A program made the translations under genes and the position numbers. Positions 13,364-16,382 of a stretch of 16,382 bases of DNA are shown here, one piece after another. Origin of the DNA: Candidatus Calditenuaceae archaeon JGI OTU-3 (lineage in GTDB: Archaea > Thermoproteota > Nitrososphaeria_A > Caldarchaeales > Calditenuaceae); assembly GCA_000494185.1 (NCBI GenBank), contig AWOC01000017.1:1-16382 (forward strand), in the 5' to 3' direction. Each line of letters begins with the position of its first letter. Positions within the stretch are counted from its first letter, which is position 1. The notes below the pieces were generated by a model. The model made no database searches and was not told where the DNA came from. It saw only the letters and a program-made list of their open reading frames with translations.

Positions 13364-15415
13364 CTACTCACCCCTCAATAAAACGATGTTACCATACCTA
13401 TCGACAATAGCCCTCTGCATGTTAAGTACAAGGATAGTTGAGGTGGGATCTTCAATTATCGCCGGGCCTTCTATACTTAAGAGTGGGGAAAGTTTCTGCT
13501 TTGCATAAACAGTGACCGTGGTGTCATCACCGTTCACATATATCTTCCTATCACCTATTACCGCGTCTTCGGGATCCTCAGCCGTATTCTTCAACTCCTT
13601 CAACTGGATCTTGCCCACCCTGAACTCGCCGACTACGTGGAAATTGACTATTTCTATTGGGCTGTCAAGCCGGAAGGCATATTCTCGCTCATGATAATCA
13701 TGGAACCGTGCCTGAATAGTTTTTAGCGCATCGGCGTCTATCTTTGTAGACGGTATCGGGACTTTCACCGTGTGTTCCTGCCCGTAGTATCTCATATCGG
13801 CGTACCTATGGGTCACGATATCGGTTGTCCCGACCTCCTCTTTAAAGATCTTGACAATTCTCTCCTCGAGCATCGAGTAGATCTCGTCTATCCGCCTTGC
13901 CGCGTCATCACTGTCAAGCCTTATGAGCTCCGTTAAAACGAGGTCGTGTCTGATGTCTGTACAGAGCATACCCCACGCACTGAATACCCCTGGGGGAATT
14001 ACCGGCACTATTGTTCTCTTAATCTCTAATTCTTCCGCGATGAAGGGGGCGAACATAGGACCGGAGCCACCGTGCGCAATCAAGGTGAAGTCTCTCGGGT
14101 CATAGCCCCTCTGCACCGATACAACCCTAATAGCATAGGCCGCGTTCTCGTTTGCCAGCTTTATGATACCCTCCGCCGCGTCGTTCACCTCGATGTTATA
14201 GTGATCAGCTATCTTCTTAGTTGCTTTTTCTGCACGATCCCTATATATTCTCATCGCGCCGCCCAGCAAATACTCTGGATTTATCAAGCCGTTTACGACG
14301 TAGGCATCAGTAACGGTCGGCTCCTCACCACCTTTACCATAACAAGCGGGTCCTGGATAGGCACCCGCAGCCCGCGGCCCAACCCTTAGGTTTCCGATCT
14401 CGTTAATCCATGCGATGCTTGTACCACCATTACCGATCTCGAATATATCGATTATTGGCACGCGGACTGGATACCCTGAGGAGAAGCGCGTCTTCTCAAC
14501 GTTGTAGTTTGTATGCACTCTGGGGGACAAGTTTTCGACCAAGCTTGCCTTCGTGGTCGTACTTCCACCATCTAAAACAATGACGTTTCGTTCCCCTATC
14601 AGGCTAGCCAGATATACGCCCCCTGTAACGCCCGCAGCGGGGCCGGACTCGATTGTGTAGATGGGGTACTGCTTCGCGAAGTCGAAGGTAGCCACACCGC
14701 CGCTCGAGAGTGTAACGAAAGGCTTCTTTCTAAACCCGCGTTTCGCGAATTCCCTCTCAAGTGTGTCGAGATATCTCTCAAGCTTCGGCTTAACGTAGGC
14801 GTTGAGCACTGCAGTGGATGTCCTCTCAAACTCCCTCCACTCCCGTGTTATCTCGTGTCCGAGTGTGATGGGGAGATCGGTGATCTTTCGCGCTATCTCG
14901 CCGGCTCTTCTCTCATGCTCCGGATTCGCGTACGAGTTGATGAAGCTTATACATAGACTCTCTACGCCCTCCTTAAGTAGCCTCTTCACCACCTCCTCGA
15001 CTTCTTTCTCATTCAGCGGCCTCAGAATGGTTCCGTCCGCCATCACCCGCTCGTCAACTTCTAGCCTCAGATACCTAGGGACAAGAGGGGTCGGCTTCTT
15101 ATACCTGAAATTATACATGTCGGTCCTGTTTGATCGCTGCAGCTCTAAAACATCCCTATACCCCTTCGTAGTCACGAGGCCGACCTTCGCGCCCTTCTTC
15201 TCTATTATGGAGTTTATCACTAGGGTTTGTCCGTGGATTATTGAAGATACTTTTGAAAAATCTATCTTACTTTTTACGATGGTGTTAACTACACCGATAG
15301 CAGGGTCTTGAGGTGTTGTCTCATCCTTCACCCATATAAACTCGCCCGTTTGATCATCGTAAGCGACAAGATCTGTGAACGCACCACCGATGTCTATTCC
15401 CACCCGATATACCAT
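13364..15415 (-). CDS. hyuA: Hydantoinase A / 5-oxoprolinase family, HyuA subunit (ASKHA ATPase fold)
   Basis: The protein has 683 residues, a full-length HyuA. The N-terminal ASKHA phosphate loop is GIDIGGAFTD (residues 6-15), then HGQTLVINSIIEKKGAKVGLVTTKGYRD (about 61-88). The middle domain has ESGPAAGVTGG (256-266), the second phosphate site VLDGGSTTTKASLV (280-293), IGNGGTSIAWI and GPRAAGAYPGPACYG (347-360). AHGGSGPMFAPFIAEEL and PPGVFSAWGM come later. The enzyme activates an amide or carbonyl substrate with ATP and acts with HyuB. Two positions differ from the usual pattern: Ala for Thr in GG(T)FTD and DGGS for MGGT. ATG 15415 follows a strong TATA box by about 30 bases. The divergent neighbour is a solute-binding protein, so the substrate may be imported. 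The exact reaction is unknown. Confidence 0.92.
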   Translation of the reverse strand: MVYRVGIDIGGAFTDLVAYDDQTGEFIWVKDETTPQDPAIGVVNTIVKSKIDFSKVSSIIHGQTLVINSIIEKKGAKVGLVTTKGYRDVLELQRSNRTDMYNFRYKKPTPLVPRYLRLEVDERVMADGTILRPLNEKEVEEVVKRLLKEGVESLCISFINSYANPEHERRAGEIARKITDLPITLGHEITREWREFERTSTAVLNAYVKPKLERYLDTLEREFAKRGFRKKPFVTLSSGGVATFDFAKQYPIYTIESGPAAGVTGGVYLASLIGERNVIVLDGGSTTTKASLVENLSPRVHTNYNVEKTRFSSGYPVRVPIIDIFEIGNGGTSIAWINEIGNLRVGPRAAGAYPGPACYGKGGEEPTVTDAYVVNGLINPEYLLGGAMRIYRDRAEKATKKIADHYNIEVNDAAEGIIKLANENAAYAIRVVSVQRGYDPRDFTLIAHGGSGPMFAPFIAEELEIKRTIVPVIPPGVFSAWGMLCTDIRHDLVLTELIRLDSDDAARRIDEIYSMLEERIVKIFKEEVGTTDIVTHRYADMRYYGQEHTVKVPIPSTKIDADALKTIQARFHDYHEREYAFRLDSPIEIVNFHVVGEFRVGKIQLKELKNTAEDPEDAVIGDRKIYVNGDDTTVTVYAKQKLSPLLSIEGPAIIEDPTSTILVLNMQRAIVDRYGNIVLLRGE
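13365..13372 (-). promoter_or_regulatory. Ribosome-binding site of hyuB within the end of hyuA
   Basis: The minus strand reads GAGGGGTGAGTAGGATG. GGGGTGA is close to a perfect archaeal Shine-Dalgarno match, with 5 bases to ATG 13362. It decides the hyuB start and links its translation to hyuA. Confidence 0.7.
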
Positions 15416-15443
15416 GTTGATATCGAGCCACGAGACGCTTGGC

Positions 15444-15454
15444 CATATATAAAT
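15444..15454 (-). promoter_or_regulatory. TATA box of the hyuAB operon
   Basis: On the minus strand the sequence is ATTTATATATG, a strong archaeal TATA box about 30-39 bases before ATG 15415. It predicts a leader of only a few bases. Confidence 0.75.
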
Positions 15455-15480
15455 GTGCTTTGCCGTGACTTACTTACAAG

Positions 15481-15496
15481 CCCGTATACCCGTATA
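15481..15496. repeat. Tandem 8-base repeat (CCCGTATA twice), possible operator
   Basis: CCCGTATA occurs at 15481-15488 and again at 15489-15496 with no gap, creating a GTATAC palindrome at 15484-15489. It sits between the two divergent TATA boxes and directly abuts the BRE/TATA region of the solute-binding protein gene. That is where archaeal repressors or activators often bind. No regulator gene is visible nearby. Confidence 0.45.
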
Positions 15497-15500
15497 GATA

Positions 15501-15510
15501 CTTTTATATA
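15501..15510 (+). promoter_or_regulatory. TATA box of the solute-binding protein gene
   Basis: CTTTTATATA lies 26-35 bases before ATG 15536. Transcription would start at or near the ATG, so the message is probably leaderless. No ribosome-binding site is visible before the ATG. Confidence 0.75.
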
Positions 15511-15535
15511 CCGCTAACAGGCTATTAGACCCGTT

Positions 15536-16382
15536 ATGAGCCGTAGTGAAAAATCATCTAATAGAAAAAACTGGAATAGCCGTTCCGGGATAAGTAAGAC
15601 TGTCACAGCCTCGGTTGTTGTAGTAATCGTCATCGCAGCCGTCGTGCTGGTACTGTTAACCATGCAGACCCCGCTCAGTATGGTCGTCACCACAACCACG
15701 GAGACCACAACTATCGCACCCCCGCAAGAGAGGCTTCTTCGAGTATCCTTTGCCAACGTACCGTACATGGATCCGGCTGTAGGATCTGATGAGGCTAGTT
15801 CAGTATATTTTGTCAACGTATATGACACGTTGGTGTATCCTACTAAGGAGGGGAACGTAAAGCCACACGTAGCCGAGAGATGGGATGTCTCTAGCGACGG
15901 TATGACTTGGACCTTCTACCTTAGGAAGGGGGTGAAATTCCATAGTGGTAGAGAGCTGAAGGCCGAAGATGTTGTCTTCTCGTTGAGAAGGATGATAGTG
16001 ATAGGCGAAGGATATGGGTATTTGTTCAAGCCGTACGTCGATCTGGACAAGACAAGAGCCGTCGACGACTATACAGTCCAAATCTCCCTGTCTAAGCCTT
16101 TCGGCCCATTCCTACTTACACTACTACGGCTATACATCGTTGACAGCGAATTAGTGCGGAGTCACATCGCCGAAGGGCCATACGGAGATATGGGAGACTA
16201 CGGGAAGAACTGGCTAATGTCTGGGGAGGCTGATGCAGGGTCAGGGCCGTACAAGCTCCAAGAATTTAAGAGAGGCGAGTCGGTAACCCTAGTAAAATTC
16301 GATGGGTACTGGGGTGAGACGGCACCTAATTCGCCAACCAAGGTGATAATGTACGGTTTCACCGAGCCCACCACGATAAGGA
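15536..16382 (+). CDS. ABC transporter solute-binding protein, family 5 (peptide/oligosaccharide), 3' end beyond the window
   Basis: The first 282 codons are present. A short basic start (MSRSEKSSNRKNWNSRSGISK) precedes a membrane helix (TASVVVVIVIAAVVLVLLT, about residues 24-42). A Thr-rich linker (VVTTTTETTTIAPPQE) follows, as in archaeal binding proteins tethered outside the cell. The SBP_bac_5 domain then begins: LLRVSFANVPYMDPAVGSDE, VYDTLVYPTKEGNVKPHVAERW, DGMTWTFYLRKGVKFHSG and LKAEDVVFSLRRM, matching the classic family signature. GSGPYKLQEFKRGESVTLVK comes later. These proteins deliver peptides, and in archaea often oligosaccharides, to a permease. The permease and ATPase genes would be expected downstream, outside the window. 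It is divergent from hyuAB, so coordinated control of uptake and breakdown is plausible. Confidence 0.93.
   Translation, partial: MSRSEKSSNRKNWNSRSGISKTVTASVVVVIVIAAVVLVLLTMQTPLSMVVTTTTETTTIAPPQERLLRVSFANVPYMDPAVGSDEASSVYFVNVYDTLVYPTKEGNVKPHVAERWDVSSDGMTWTFYLRKGVKFHSGRELKAEDVVFSLRRMIVIGEGYGYLFKPYVDLDKTRAVDDYTVQISLSKPFGPFLLTLLRLYIVDSELVRSHIAEGPYGDMGDYGKNWLMSGEADAGSGPYKLQEFKRGESVTLVKFDGYWGETAPNSPTKVIMYGFTEPTTIR

Noticed and set aside
1..16382. CRISPR array, rRNA or tRNA genes
   Set aside because: No regularly spaced short repeats, no tRNA T-loop signature and no rRNA-like stretches were found on reading both strands.

Overview
The window looks like a piece of a thermophilic archaeal genome, most likely Thermoproteota (crenarchaeal side). 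The reasons are strong archaeal TATA boxes about 25-35 bases before start codons, frequent GTG and TTG starts, very short or absent leaders, arginine coded mainly by AGG/AGA and isoleucine by ATA, a HEPN/MNT gene pair, and a membrane-anchored solute-binding protein with a Thr-rich linker. No rRNA or tRNA is present, so the assignment is inference.

Left edge (1-1865) is a damaged zone. A truncated family-4-type glycosyltransferase on the minus strand runs off the left edge. Its last 95 bases are an exact inverted copy of part of another glycosyltransferase gene at 6776-6870, joined in frame. Next to it are a frameshifted helicase fragment (about 661-985, plus strand) and an NAD-dependent sugar epimerase (960-1865, minus strand) that has two in-frame stop codons and lacks its C-terminal end. 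The last two are cut off against each other.

Centre (about 2071-11471) is a surface-glycan assembly cluster: two FkbM-like methyltransferases, two small paralogous family-2 glycosyltransferases on either side of one of them, one family-4 glycosyltransferase, and four larger family-2 glycosyltransferases, several with C-terminal membrane segments. Genes on both strands are packed very tightly: shared CATG start codons at 9537-9540, shared CTAG stop codons at 10566-10569, and 4-26 base overlaps. A HEPN/MNT toxin-antitoxin pair (7644-8361) sits in the middle. Together the genes would build and methylate a lipid-linked or secreted oligosaccharide (S-layer N-glycan or exopolysaccharide). No flippase, polymerase or oligosaccharyltransferase is seen in the window.

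Right side (11620-16382) is metabolic. An operon of hydantoinase/oxoprolinase-family subunits (hyuA then hyuB, minus strand) ends at an oligo-T terminator. It is divergent from a family-5 ABC solute-binding protein that runs off the right edge. The 120-base region between hyuA and the binding-protein gene carries one strong TATA box for each direction and a tandem 8-base repeat that could be an operator. The likely role is uptake of an amide, peptide or cyclic-amide compound and its ATP-dependent hydrolysis or carboxylation; the substrate cannot be read from the sequence.
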